In this document: positions 1-8,800 of the stretch, piece after piece
How positions within the stretch are numbered: position 1 is the first letter of the stretch
How the letters are laid out: each line of letters starts with the position of its first letter
Assembly: GCF_002072955.1 (NCBI RefSeq)
Contig: NZ_LPUF01000001.1
Coordinates: 1,696,896-1,760,895, forward strand
From: Methyloprofundus sedimenti
GTDB taxonomy: Bacteria > Pseudomonadota > Gammaproteobacteria > Methylococcales > Methylomonadaceae
Direction: 5' to 3'
DNA length: 64,000 bases
Translations under genes and position numbers: made by a program
Notes under the pieces: generated by a model
Seen by the model: only the letters and a program-made list of their open reading frames with translations
Told to the model about the DNA's origin: nothing
Database searches by the model: none

Positions 1-155
1 ATTTTATGAAAACGCCCTCTATTCCTGACGTAGCGACGAGTACTCACCGCTCCCAGGAAACGGTAAGAAATCATATTAAACATGCCATGAAAAAAATGGA
101 TGTACATAATCAGGCGGAATTGATGAAGAAATTAATTACCCTGTCAGCTTTATAA
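1..155 (+). CDS. LuxR-type HTH regulator, C-terminal end only
   Basis: The open frame runs in from the left edge and ends with TAA at 153-155. The visible residues include HRSQETVRNHIKHAMKKM, the recognition-helix signature of a LuxR/FixJ-type (GerE) helix-turn-helix, followed by an NQAEL turn and a short tail. This is the usual C-terminal DNA-binding end of LuxR-family transcription factors. The sensor part lies outside the window, so the signal cannot be named. The gene converges on the hydrogenase protease gene at 336-809, with a palindromic repeat between them. Confidence 0.7.
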   Translation, partial: FMKTPSIPDVATSTHRSQETVRNHIKHAMKKMDVHNQAELMKKLITLSAL

Positions 156-216
156 GCTAAAAGAAGTACGCATCAATTACTTAGGATCGTGCACCAAATA
201 AGGTATGCATCTTAAA

Positions 217-274
217 ATGGGGCGCAGGTCTTTAGTCTGCATTGTAAAAGGCGGACTAAAGATCCGCGCCCCAT
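217..274. repeat. REPIN-like inverted REP doublet between convergent genes
   Basis: Two arms (217-240 and 251-274) are imperfect reverse complements separated by 10 bases. Each arm is itself a small hairpin: GCAGGTCTTTAGTCTGC in the left arm and GCGGACTAAAGATCCGC in the right. Two REP-like hairpins in inverted orientation are the layout of a REPIN/BIME. It lies between convergent genes and may also act as a bidirectional terminator. A related single unit is at 28946-28963. Confidence 0.6.
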
Positions 275-335
275 TGTGTCGAAGTTACTTCATGCGCGTT
301 CCTTAAAGCTGCTTTGGGATCACAGGCGGGCTCGT

Positions 336-809
336 CTACTTTGTGCAATCCAGCCAATACGCCAGTTCCGGTTTATCCAATAACAGTTGGACAAAGTTTT
401 TTGCTGCAACTAAATTTGCACATGCCTGCTCACTCAAATCAGTACCCAATTCAAAATTCAAGCCCTGAATACTTAATAAAAAGCTGGGGGGAGGCTGTTT
501 ATGCACAACCCGCTGATAAACCGATAATACCGAAGAGGGACTCATTGCATGAGTGGTATAGCTTTTGTCCTGTTCGGGAGCAAGTTGCATAAATGAAAAA
601 GCCTGCTCACATGCGACTGAGGCATCAACAAATAACACCAATTGGCGAGCTTCCAGATCAAGGGCATGTTCAATCTGTAATTGAAAATCAGTTATGACCT
701 CAAGCCCCTCAAAGAAGCTATTTTGTTCAATATATTCAATTAGTAACGGTCCTAAAGCATCATCACCACGACTTAGGTTACCATAGCCAAAAACTAACAC
801 ATTTGTCAT
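336..809 (-). CDS. hoxW: [NiFe]-hydrogenase maturation protease, HoxW-like
   Basis: A 157-residue protein of the HyaD/HoxW endopeptidase family, which clips the C-terminal tail of the [NiFe]-hydrogenase large subunit after nickel insertion. It begins with GYGNLSRGDD (residues 8-17), and it has D62 in LFVDAS and H87 in TTHAMSP. The acidic residues at these positions coordinate nickel in the family. QLQIEHALDL (43-52) is typical of proteases serving bidirectional NAD-linked (Hox) hydrogenases. No hydrogenase structural genes are visible. The gene stands alone, divergent from ssrA and convergent with the LuxR-type gene. The family assignment is strong; the Hox subgroup is inferred from motif resemblance. 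Confidence 0.85.
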   Translation of the reverse strand: MTNVLVFGYGNLSRGDDALGPLLIEYIEQNSFFEGLEVITDFQLQIEHALDLEARQLVLFVDASVACEQAFSFMQLAPEQDKSYTTHAMSPSSVLSVYQRVVHKQPPPSFLLSIQGLNFELGTDLSEQACANLVAAKNFVQLLLDKPELAYWLDCTK

Positions 810-973
810 TATTCAAATAAATCCCATTATTGGATTAAAAATTAGCGCATAACTACATTTAGCACACTCTGTTCAATAAATATATCACAGCAATACTGGC
901 TATTTTCCTGGTGCTAAGGGGCTAACAACTTCCCGCCTTAAAAATATAATATATATTCAACATTAAAATCTAT

Positions 974-979
974 TATAAT
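974..979 (+). promoter_or_regulatory. -10 box of the ssrA promoter
   Basis: A perfect TATAAT lies 12 bases before the mature tmRNA 5' end. This fits a sigma-70 start a few bases downstream and RNase P trimming of a short leader. I see no convincing -35 hexamer at 16-18 bp spacing in the AT-rich upstream sequence. Confidence 0.5.
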
Positions 980-991
980 ATCAATTCCAAA

Positions 992-1369
992 GGGGACGAC
1001 CAGGTTTCGACGTGGGTAGCAAAACCTTAGGGGCATGTCGAGGACAGTACACCTCGTAAAATCTACTGAACTTAAAGTATTCGCAAATGACGAAAACTAC
1101 TCAATGGCTTTAGCTGCTTAAACACAGCACCATTCTCCTGACTATCTGTGCTTATGCGGGTAGGTTCTTCGGAACACTCAGGAGTCACTCTACATAAGAT
1201 CGCGTTAAGAACTTTGTTCGGAGTTCAAACACGCTAAATCCAATCGAAATCGCTAAAAGTATCTTGGTCCGACGGGTAGCTTCTAGCTAAATCAAAAGCG
1301 CGGAATAAACATGTAGATCCAAAGGCGGAGTGCTTGCGGACGGGGGTTCGATTCCCCCCGTCTCCACCA
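992..1369 (+). ncRNA. ssrA: transfer-messenger RNA
   Basis: One-piece tmRNA, which rescues stalled ribosomes together with SmpB. The 5' GGGGACG (992-998) pairs with CGTCTCC (1359-1365), forming a seven-base acceptor stem followed by A and an encoded CCA (1367-1369). A T-arm with GGGTTCGATTCCCCCC precedes it. The resume codon is at 1083, and the tag frame 1083-1121 reads ANDENYSMALAA and then TAA, a normal proteobacterial tag ending in ALAA. The 3' end of ssrA is a common integration site; an accessory block begins immediately behind it here. Confidence 0.97.
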
Positions 1370-1397
1370 AGATTACGTTTTATAAAACTTTAAAAAT

Positions 1398-1439
1398 ACC
1401 CGAAAAACCCTGTTAATGCTAGGTTATCGGGTTTTTTTA
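1398..1439 (+). terminator. Rho-independent terminator of ssrA
   Basis: ACCCGA (1398-1403) pairs with TCGGGT (1427-1432), and AACC pairs with GGTT inside the stem across a small internal loop. A run of T follows (1432-1438). The position, about 30 bases after the tmRNA CCA, fits termination of ssrA. Confidence 0.7.
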
Positions 1440-1682
1440 TGCCTGTAGCATCCTACAAGGTTGCATAAAATATTACCTGATTACGTACAACTTACAGCCA
1501 TTTTAAAATAAATTTTAAAATATCAGTATATTAAGCGTCTCGTCATTTTCGCAGTCTACCCAGTCAAGCTTGGGCACAAGCTTTATCGAGAATCTTTGCT
1601 TAGCCCACAAGATTCCTGCTGAAAGCATCACTGCCATTAAGTCAAGGAATAAATCTATATTAAACAAAAGGTTACCCTGTGG

Positions 1683-1726
1683 GTTGGGTTAGCTTATCTA
1701 GCGAAGCGTAGATATCGTAACCCAAC
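1683..1726. repeat. Imperfect palindrome, GTTGGGTTA/TAACCCAAC
   Basis: GTTGGGTTA (1683-1691) pairs with TAACCCAAC (1718-1726), and TATCTA (1695-1700) pairs with TAGATA (1709-1714) around the loop GCGAAGCG. From memory, palindromes built on GTTGGGTTA are dispersed in many gammaproteobacterial genomes. This is a repeat-type element in the non-coding stretch 1440-1743, where I see nothing else. Confidence 0.6.
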
Positions 1727-1743
1727 AATGCCTCGTTTGGAGC

Positions 1744-1953
1744 CTACCTTTTTATTGCTTTGTGCTGTAAGCAGGTATTTATTTCTACTCCATGCCAGTT
1801 AGTTTGTACTTTTGCTTGCTTGGTGCAACGACTTTCTGACTTAGTTAGTCCCTGACAACCATACTCCTTACTTTGTAGGCTCTTTAGCTGTTCTTTAATC
1901 TCCTTAACTGTCGACTGCCTCGCTTTCTTTTTTTCTAAAAATCTAAAATTCCC
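1744..1953 (-). other. Open -1 frame behind the stop of the nuclease-domain gene
   Basis: Just downstream of the 928-residue protein, the -1 frame stays open for 69 codons to TAG (1744-1746). It has coding-like composition, with a charged amphipathic stretch around KEIKEQLKSLQSKEY and four cysteines. It contains no ATG, GTG or TTG. The preceding gene ends GAT TTT TAG, where a T5 run would let the Phe codon slip back one base and read on through TTA. It could be a C-terminal extension reached by frameshifting, a frameshift mutation, or the remains of a small downstream gene. I cannot decide between these from sequence alone. Confidence 0.35.
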
Positions 1954-4721
1954 CTACTTAGTTCTAAATCATCGACTACGCCATAGTTTGGTCCCAGCTG
2001 AGTAGTCCATGCAACTGTTTTTGCCCCCCCCCAATAGGGAGGAGGTGGTTTGCCCATGTGTGTAATTGGAATCTGAATTTCAATGGTTGGGATCGATCCG
2101 GTCAATAAACCAGAAAGTCCTTTGGGCCTGCCGTTAACATTTACAGCTGCCGCTGCTTTGCCAGCGAATCGAGTCTGGGCTGCAATTGCATTATTAGCAC
2201 TATCCGTTGTCTGTTGGGTAAACATAATAGCATCTGCAGTCAGCTGGCGTGGCCCCCGCATTGTCATTTTTCGTGCGTGTCCAGCGCTTGCGTAAAATGC
2301 TTTGGCTTCGATTGCTACGAATTGGCCTGCTTTTAATCCGAGCGCATTGTCTTCAGTGGCCTGGCAAAGCATATCGATGATCCGGAAGACTTTTCTACCT
2401 TTTGCAGTCTTAATTGTAAGATCAACATAAATCTGCTCGCCCAGGAACTTTAAACCGGCGGCATTTAGGGTCTGTTCCAAAACGGCTTTCTCTCCATAAT
2501 TTCCCATTCGTTTCATAAAACGCCAAAACTCACTGGCTTGTAGTTTTCGGATCTCATCGGCATCCAAGATTGCCTGAAATTTGAAGTTATTTTTTTGACC
2601 TAATCCGTGTTTCAAAGCATATTCAATATCAGCGGGTAACACCGCTGAAGCAGAAGTTACTGGACCTCCACTAAGTGGAATACCATTAACTAAACTCTGA
2701 TATTGATTAAGGAACTGAATATTGTTGGCAGTTGGTGGTAAACGGGTAGATATATCGTCAACGATGCTGTTGGTAGATGATGCATGGGAACGAGGTTGTA
2801 CATCATCAAATAATTCTTCGAAGTCTTTCTTGCGCATAGTTTCGCGCTGACGTTCAATGTCTTCCACAATCATATCCGTCTCTTTATCTCGATACTTAGT
2901 GGGCTTTGGTTTACCTTGTAACTCAGGCCTAAGAGCTTCTGATCTTTGAGTTTGTCGTTGCTCGATGGTGGTTTGTCTATTTTTAATTTTTAGCCTTTCG
3001 ATTTCTTCTTTTGCTGATCGAGCGCTAATACTTGATTCTTCTAACGAGTCAATCTTTGGATGGGGTTTTGAAATGATGCCTTTGTCAGACTCTAGCGTTA
3101 GTCTTTTGGTGTTGTCCAGACCTGGTTTGTTAATAGACTTTGCTTTACTAGCTTGCTCCAGCACTTCTCTTGCCATTTTACCTGTACTATCGATATTTTG
3201 TTGCACGGGTTTCCAGATTAATTTTGCCAACTTAGAAACCGGTATGATCGATATACACTCAAGTGCCAAAAAAAACGAAGTCAGGTTACGTTTGTCATTG
3301 ACTTCGACTACCTTTAAAAACGGATCGATCTCCGTGAATCGTGACTGAGATGTTGTTTTTTGGTAATTAATACGTGCTTCAACAGCACGATGTAAAGCAG
3401 TGCCAACACCTGCGGTGCTGATCATTCCGAGGAAAATTGGAGACAAAGCAAAACCTAGCGGTAGTGCTAATAGTGTAATGAGCCCAATGATTAGTAGTGC
3501 GAATTCAATCCAGTCTATCCAGCCGGTTTTTGATTGAAAGCGAGAAGATATTTCCTTAACGGCCCCAAGTAGTGGATCATTTTCGTTAAGAAAATAGGGC
3601 AGGCCAGCAGATTCGAAAACGGGTTTGTATTTAAACCAATCGATGGTGTTTGTCTCGCTTTTAATAAACTCATCTGAAAATCGTTTATTTGATTTTTTTA
3701 GATCGGCGTGCAACCGCAATATCACTTTCATTATTCGGAAATGTCGGTTGACGACATTAGTCATGCGGACACTGTTTGCTAAGAAGTAGCCTTTATCTGA
3801 CCAGGAAAAATAACTGTCATATTCCAAAGGCTCATAGTGTCTTAGTAAGAAGATGATTGGATGCTTAGATATCAGCCGTTGTCGTAACTTTGAAATATTG
3901 TCTTTAACGCCTAGAACTTTGGTGAGTCCCTCTCTCCTATCGCGAAATGGTGATAAGCCATAGAAAGTCCATTCCTTTAACCAACCGCCAACGCCTTCCC
4001 ACTTAGGGCGTTTTGTATTGATCACTTTTCCGACATTGCTTCGTCCACCGATGGTGTCTCCAGAACCTTGAACTATGGTTCGGTCATAAGTATCTGGTAA
4101 CACATATTGTTCTACCTCTGCTTGAGTATCAGGAGTTGGACCAGTATCAAAGAATAGGGGCTTGCCACTGCTGGTTTTATTTCCGGACATGATGTTGTTA
4201 GCCAATAACGACTTAAGCTCGACTGTAAGAGGAAGCGGTATGCCCTGGGCGACCACCAACATTTGCGCGATGTAAGCTGCCAATTCTGTAGTGTCGCTTG
4301 GGTTCTGGTAATTCGCACGAATGGAACTAACAATTCCACTGCGGCGCGAGTAGATTGTATTGCCGAGCAATTTGGCATCGACTTTCAATTGTGATTCGAA
4401 GAGCGAAAGATCATGCTCGTAGGCTTTTTTGAAGTCGTCGTAACTTACCCAGCCATAAGCCGGCGCACGTTGTTCTGTGATAGCGGTGTATTCCGGGTGA
4501 ACGCCTGGAGAGTGAATTCGAAGATCTCTATCTTGCAGCTTTTGTCTATGCTCTTTTAGCAGCATCGGATTAGCGTGGATATAGCGGAGCCGTTGAATTA
4601 CCACATCGAGGCTTAGATCTTGATAGCCAGGGTCGCTCAGCATCAATCCATTATCTTCGACTAACGAAGAGTGCGCAAAATCTAGAATGGGCGAATCCAC
4701 AATATTGGCTCCTTCACTCAT
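1935..4721 (-). CDS. Large protein with two membrane segments and C-terminal PD-(D/E)XK nuclease-like domain; putative toxin
   Basis: About 928 residues from ATG at 4721; an in-frame TTG lies 15 bases upstream. I do not recognise the N-terminal 380 residues. A long hydrophobic hairpin lies at about 395-435 (WIEFALLIIGLITLLALPLG and following), then a charged, coiled-coil-prone region (about 520-660). The C-terminal 180 residues contain a helix with GEKAVLEQTLNAAG, then RIIDML (Asp near 782) and FVAIEAKAF (Glu near 805). This is the helix, D and E-x-K order of restriction-like PD-(D/E)XK nucleases, also used as polymorphic-toxin warheads. Before the IS30 insertion it followed the 1197-residue gene by about 57 bp, so the two probably formed one operon. 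The toxin role is inference. Confidence 0.6.
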   Translation of the reverse strand: MSEGANIVDSPILDFAHSSLVEDNGLMLSDPGYQDLSLDVVIQRLRYIHANPMLLKEHRQKLQDRDLRIHSPGVHPEYTAITEQRAPAYGWVSYDDFKKAYEHDLSLFESQLKVDAKLLGNTIYSRRSGIVSSIRANYQNPSDTTELAAYIAQMLVVAQGIPLPLTVELKSLLANNIMSGNKTSSGKPLFFDTGPTPDTQAEVEQYVLPDTYDRTIVQGSGDTIGGRSNVGKVINTKRPKWEGVGGWLKEWTFYGLSPFRDRREGLTKVLGVKDNISKLRQRLISKHPIIFLLRHYEPLEYDSYFSWSDKGYFLANSVRMTNVVNRHFRIMKVILRLHADLKKSNKRFSDEFIKSETNTIDWFKYKPVFESAGLPYFLNENDPLLGAVKEISSRFQSKTGWIDWIEFALLIIGLITLLALPLGFALSPIFLGMISTAGVGTALHRAVEARINYQKTTSQSRFTEIDPFLKVVEVNDKRNLTSFFLALECISIIPVSKLAKLIWKPVQQNIDSTGKMAREVLEQASKAKSINKPGLDNTKRLTLESDKGIISKPHPKIDSLEESSISARSAKEEIERLKIKNRQTTIEQRQTQRSEALRPELQGKPKPTKYRDKETDMIVEDIERQRETMRKKDFEELFDDVQPRSHASSTNSIVDDISTRLPPTANNIQFLNQYQSLVNGIPLSGGPVTSASAVLPADIEYALKHGLGQKNNFKFQAILDADEIRKLQASEFWRFMKRMGNYGEKAVLEQTLNAAGLKFLGEQIYVDLTIKTAKGRKVFRIIDMLCQATEDNALGLKAGQFVAIEAKAFYASAGHARKMTMRGPRQLTADAIMFTQQTTDSANNAIAAQTRFAGKAAAAVNVNGRPKGLSGLLTGSIPTIEIQIPITHMGKPPPPYWGGAKTVAWTTQLGPNYGVVDDLELSRGILDF

Positions 4722-4739
4722 CGCGAATTCAAGCAATTA

Positions 4740-5797
4740 ATGCAACACCCTGTGATTTATTTATATCAACCCCCGTTATTTGGCAAATACTTCCCATGGA
4801 GTTCTGTAATTTAACCCTTTTCTTGGACGATGATTAAGTGCTGTAATGGCACTATCAACCTCATCTTGAGTTACCTTATCCAAAGGTTCTTTTTTAGGGA
4901 AGTATTGCCTTAATAAGCCATTGTGGTTTTCATTTAAACCTCGTTGCCACGAATGATACGGTTTGGCAAAATAAGTGCCGCAGTCAAGTGTTTTTGCAAT
5001 GGCTTCATGCCCACAAAACTCACGTCCATTATCAAAGGTAATCGTGTGAACCCAACGTTTAAAAGGCTCAAGAGCATTGATAATCGCCTCTTTCGTTAAT
5101 TCAGATTCTTTACGCTCAATTGAGATGGCGAAGTTGAGCTTTGAGACCCGTTCAGTCAGCGTCACCAATACGCCTTTATGTCCTTTACCGATAACAGTAT
5201 CTGCTTCCCAATCACCTAAACGCGTTTTATCATCAACCACTTGTGGTCGCTCATCAATATCAACACGGCTGGGTATCGTTCCGCGATAATCATTTTTTCC
5301 ATATCGCTTACGATAAGGTTTGGCTTGATGCCTCAAATAAGTATACAAATCGCCACCGGCTGCTTTGTTAGCTAAAATATAACGGTAAATAGTCTCATGA
5401 CTGACGGAGTCCTTACCTTGTTGTTTTAAGCGTCCTGAAATACAGTCAGGGCTCCATTTCTCTTTGATTAAAGGCGTTATTATCTGTTGTAACTCAGCCG
5501 TCATCTTGATGTTTTTGGGCTTATCAATATGGCGTTGTTTAGCTATTCTCTCAGCTTGCTTGTAACGATAACCACACTGACCTGTATTACGCGTAATTTC
5601 ACGTCCAATAGTCGATTTATGACGCCCCAATGTGATGGCTATTTGATTCTTAGAAACGCCTTGTTTTAGTTGCGTATAAATGTAAAATCTTTCCTCTTGG
5701 GTTAGATGGTTAAACGTGTTCATTGAGCACCTCTTTTTAGTTTCAGGTTTTAGTCGACGGAAACTATACCATCTAACCCTTTAAAGAGGTGTTGCAG
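4740..5797 (-). mobile_element. IS30-family insertion sequence
   Basis: A 1058-bp element. Its ends share TGCAACACC in inverted orientation (4741-4749 and 5788-5796) and are flanked by a TTA direct repeat (4737-4739 and 5798-5800). It carries one transposase gene. It sits between the two large accessory genes, just upstream of the second, and separates that gene from the promoter it probably shared. The element looks intact. Confidence 0.85.
4776..5723 (-). CDS. IS30-family transposase
   Basis: A 315-residue DDE transposase of usual IS30 length. The N-terminus (LTQEERFYIYTQLKQGVSK) is a helix-turn-helix for end binding. The catalytic triad is visible as the D in GDWEADTVIGKG, the D in TFDNGREF and the E in GLNENHNG. 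Intact start and stop and well-preserved inverted repeats suggest it may still be active. Confidence 0.93.
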   Translation of the reverse strand: MNTFNHLTQEERFYIYTQLKQGVSKNQIAITLGRHKSTIGREITRNTGQCGYRYKQAERIAKQRHIDKPKNIKMTAELQQIITPLIKEKWSPDCISGRLKQQGKDSVSHETIYRYILANKAAGGDLYTYLRHQAKPYRKRYGKNDYRGTIPSRVDIDERPQVVDDKTRLGDWEADTVIGKGHKGVLVTLTERVSKLNFAISIERKESELTKEAIINALEPFKRWVHTITFDNGREFCGHEAIAKTLDCGTYFAKPYHSWQRGLNENHNGLLRQYFPKKEPLDKVTQDEVDSAITALNHRPRKGLNYRTPWEVFAK

Positions 5798-5839
5798 TTA
5801 TTATATGAATTCGGGCATGTCAAAATCACATGCATTTGA

Positions 5840-8800
5840 TTATTCGCTGTCTTGCGTATCGACCTCTACCGATACATTGTCTGTTCCGCTAAGTTCGATG
5901 CGACGATCAATATCTGGATCCGAATAATCTCCAGACTGTATCTTGGCGACCCGACGTATAACCTCGACTTCTCCGAGATTTCGTTCTGAAATTGCTTTCT
6001 CAACATCTACGCTTCGATGTGCCAATTTAAAATCTTCGAGTAGTGGATGAGAGCCCGGTAATGCTTCAATAAACAATTCTCCTGTCGGTACTACAACGTC
6101 TTCACCTTGTCGGTGGGCAATTCGTAAGCTTTCAACCATCCAGTGTTGTAGCTCTTTTTTATCGTCGTCATTCAGCTCTTCATTGGTCCAGGCACAATGT
6201 GCGATATCTAATATTTCATTAGCGCTCAGGATCTCGCCTTCTGGGTCGGGATCATAAACATTAAACTCTGAATCCAGAAAATCCTGCATCATGTAATCTG
6301 TCAACGCATTACTTTCCTTGAGAGCAAAGAGGGCATAGTTACCTTTAAATCCCAAAATCTTATTTAGGTCAGCTACTTCATGTAGTAAACGTTTTTCTCC
6401 GAGTTTCGCTCCAGGCATCTTCAAAAAGCCTTTGACATTATTGTATCCAAGTTTGCTAGGCAGGCTTGCCGATACCATCCTATCGGAAAATGCTGAAGTG
6501 GAAGACACGAATTTCGCCTTAGCCGCAGGGATTGGCCATTGAATCTCCAGATCATAAAGCCGCATATATCGTTGATCTGGAACCTCGGCATGCCAGATCG
6601 CTTGCATATAATAAAGAATATTTTGCTTGATGTGGGCCTTTAACTGATCAATAGCAATTCTTCGATTGTAACTTTCCTTTACACCGGAAACGTAGGCTGA
6701 AGTTGCACGCTCAAGAGAAGACTTGGCATTACGCACACTGGCGTCAGCATTCGCTAAATCAGCTTCAAACCATTCTAAAGCTTGTCGCGCGGCATCGTAT
6801 TCTGGATCGGTTAATGGATCGCTTTCCTTATCCTTTTTTCCAAAAAGCGCATCACGCGCCTGGGTGCCTGGGCTTAAGAAATGCCAAACGTCTCGTAGAC
6901 GAGTGCCAACTGTATTTCTCTCCTCATCTGCTTCTTCCTCGGAGAGCTCGTTTGATGCTTGCTTTAAAAAGCCGTCAATACGCATACGCCCTAGTTCGCG
7001 ATTTTGATAATGAATTTCAAAATCCCGCTTGTAGGATTCCAAAATATCAATTTGAGCTAGCCACTGTCGTTTGAAAACTTGGAGACTTATCTCGTTGCCA
7101 GTGAATGACACAGACAACATTTCCAATGTCACGAGGTGTTTCTCATCCAGTAAAACATCACGTAGGATCCAGGCATGTCGTAACAACCATGCTTCATTAA
7201 TTTCGTGAGGAGCAGGTACATCAAAAGCAACCATAACTACCGGTTCTACATTGTGCAATCTTTCTTTAACATGGAAACGTTGCTGTAATTCGTAAAACAA
7301 GTAGGTGACTGTGAGTTCGTTATTTGGATTCTTGATTTCAATTTCACTACCATGCTCCATGTCCTCGGTAGTTGCTGCTGTGAGTTTAACGGTTCGCTCA
7401 TCTTTATATTCTTGAACGGAATGTTTAACAGCTTCTCGTAACTCCGTTTTCTTACGCGATGATTCAGATCCTTGGTCAGTTGAAAAATCTCCTGAGGCCT
7501 CAAAATTATTGTAATCAACTTTGGTGCCAAATTTTCCAACCATTTTTGAATCTACTTTCCTGTTTATTTCGCCGGTAATTTTTGACGTATCCTTGCGATC
7601 ACGAGTATCGGCAAAGCTGGATAGCACTTTATTTAAGGATTTATCCTCAGTTTTAATATTATGCTTAACACTAATTTTACGAATTTCTCCGGGTGACAAC
7701 GGTATGGTGCTCACCAGTTCCCCTGCTTGGAATCCCTGAGGTTCCCAAAACTGTCTATAAGTAGAAATTATTCCAAAGTTATAGGAGTTAGGTAAAAACA
7801 CATCAAACTTGTATGGTTCCGCCAAATATCGTTGAAGCTCTGTAATGAGCCTGTGGACTCGTCCTATTCCAGCATTACCTTGCTGACTGATATAAGATTT
7901 TGCGGTGGTTTTCGCCCAGTCAATTTTATGTAAATTCGCTAAGGTTTGACTGGGTTCCCATTCTTCCGGCCACCATTTTTCAGCAAAAAACAATTCTGAA
8001 AATCGACTGTAATTTGGTTCTCCATTACGTCGTGGATGGTCTTGGTTAACCCTTAAATCGACATACCATAGAAACCTCAAATAATCGACATCTTCTGGTT
8101 TTAATCGATCTTGTACTGATTTAATTTCGGGGCACCATGCGGATAAATAATCCGGTATTTCCAGGTCGGCGGACAAATCATTCGCAACATGATGGAGCGT
8201 GTCGAACAGTTCTTCAAGTTCATCGATCTCAGTAAGATCAATATATGTTTCAATTTCTGGATCCAATGCCAGAATTTCTAGATACAGTTCCGTCAATTCT
8301 TTGACTGCTTCCTTATCGAGCACTGAATCCCATATATTTTTCCAGGCTATCTGCAGCGAGTTGTAATCATAGATAGCAGTAGTATCAGCAGGTCCGTTGG
8401 AAAACTCTTTGTCTCTTAAGCTGTTATTGATAGACTCGATATCAGGCCGTTTCCCCAAAGCAATATCGTAGGCTCTGCTGATCAACTCAGATAGTTTATT
8501 GTCGATGGTCTGTTCTGCCCCAGGCCCAGCTGGCTGCTCTAAGGCTGAAACCGCTGTTCGGGTTTCCTCATTTGGGGAAAATTCTGATTGTCGTTTCCTA
8601 ACAAAACAATCAACTAGTAGCGTCTGAATTCTCTGTCTGGATGGTGGTTTATTTGGAAATAGAATATTTCTTGCTTCATCAGGGGACATAGCTTCGCCGG
8701 GAAACTTCGGCATTTCCCCCGTAACATCTTGTCGAACAATAATGCCTCTGCGATCTTTTGAGACTTTTGCGAGTTGATCCAGTCCCTGATCAACAACTTT

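Noticed and set aside
314-592. 92-codon plus-strand ORF opposite the hydrogenase protease gene
   Set aside because: It is antisense to a gene with clear family motifs and has no recognisable domain.
1335-1369. Possible second attachment-site copy of the ssrA 3' end
   Set aside because: I looked by eye for the TTCGATTCCCCCCGTCTCC core elsewhere in the window and did not find one.
7246-7539. 97-codon ORF inside the 1197-residue gene
   Set aside because: It is a same-strand overlapping frame of a long, continuous coding sequence with no independent support.
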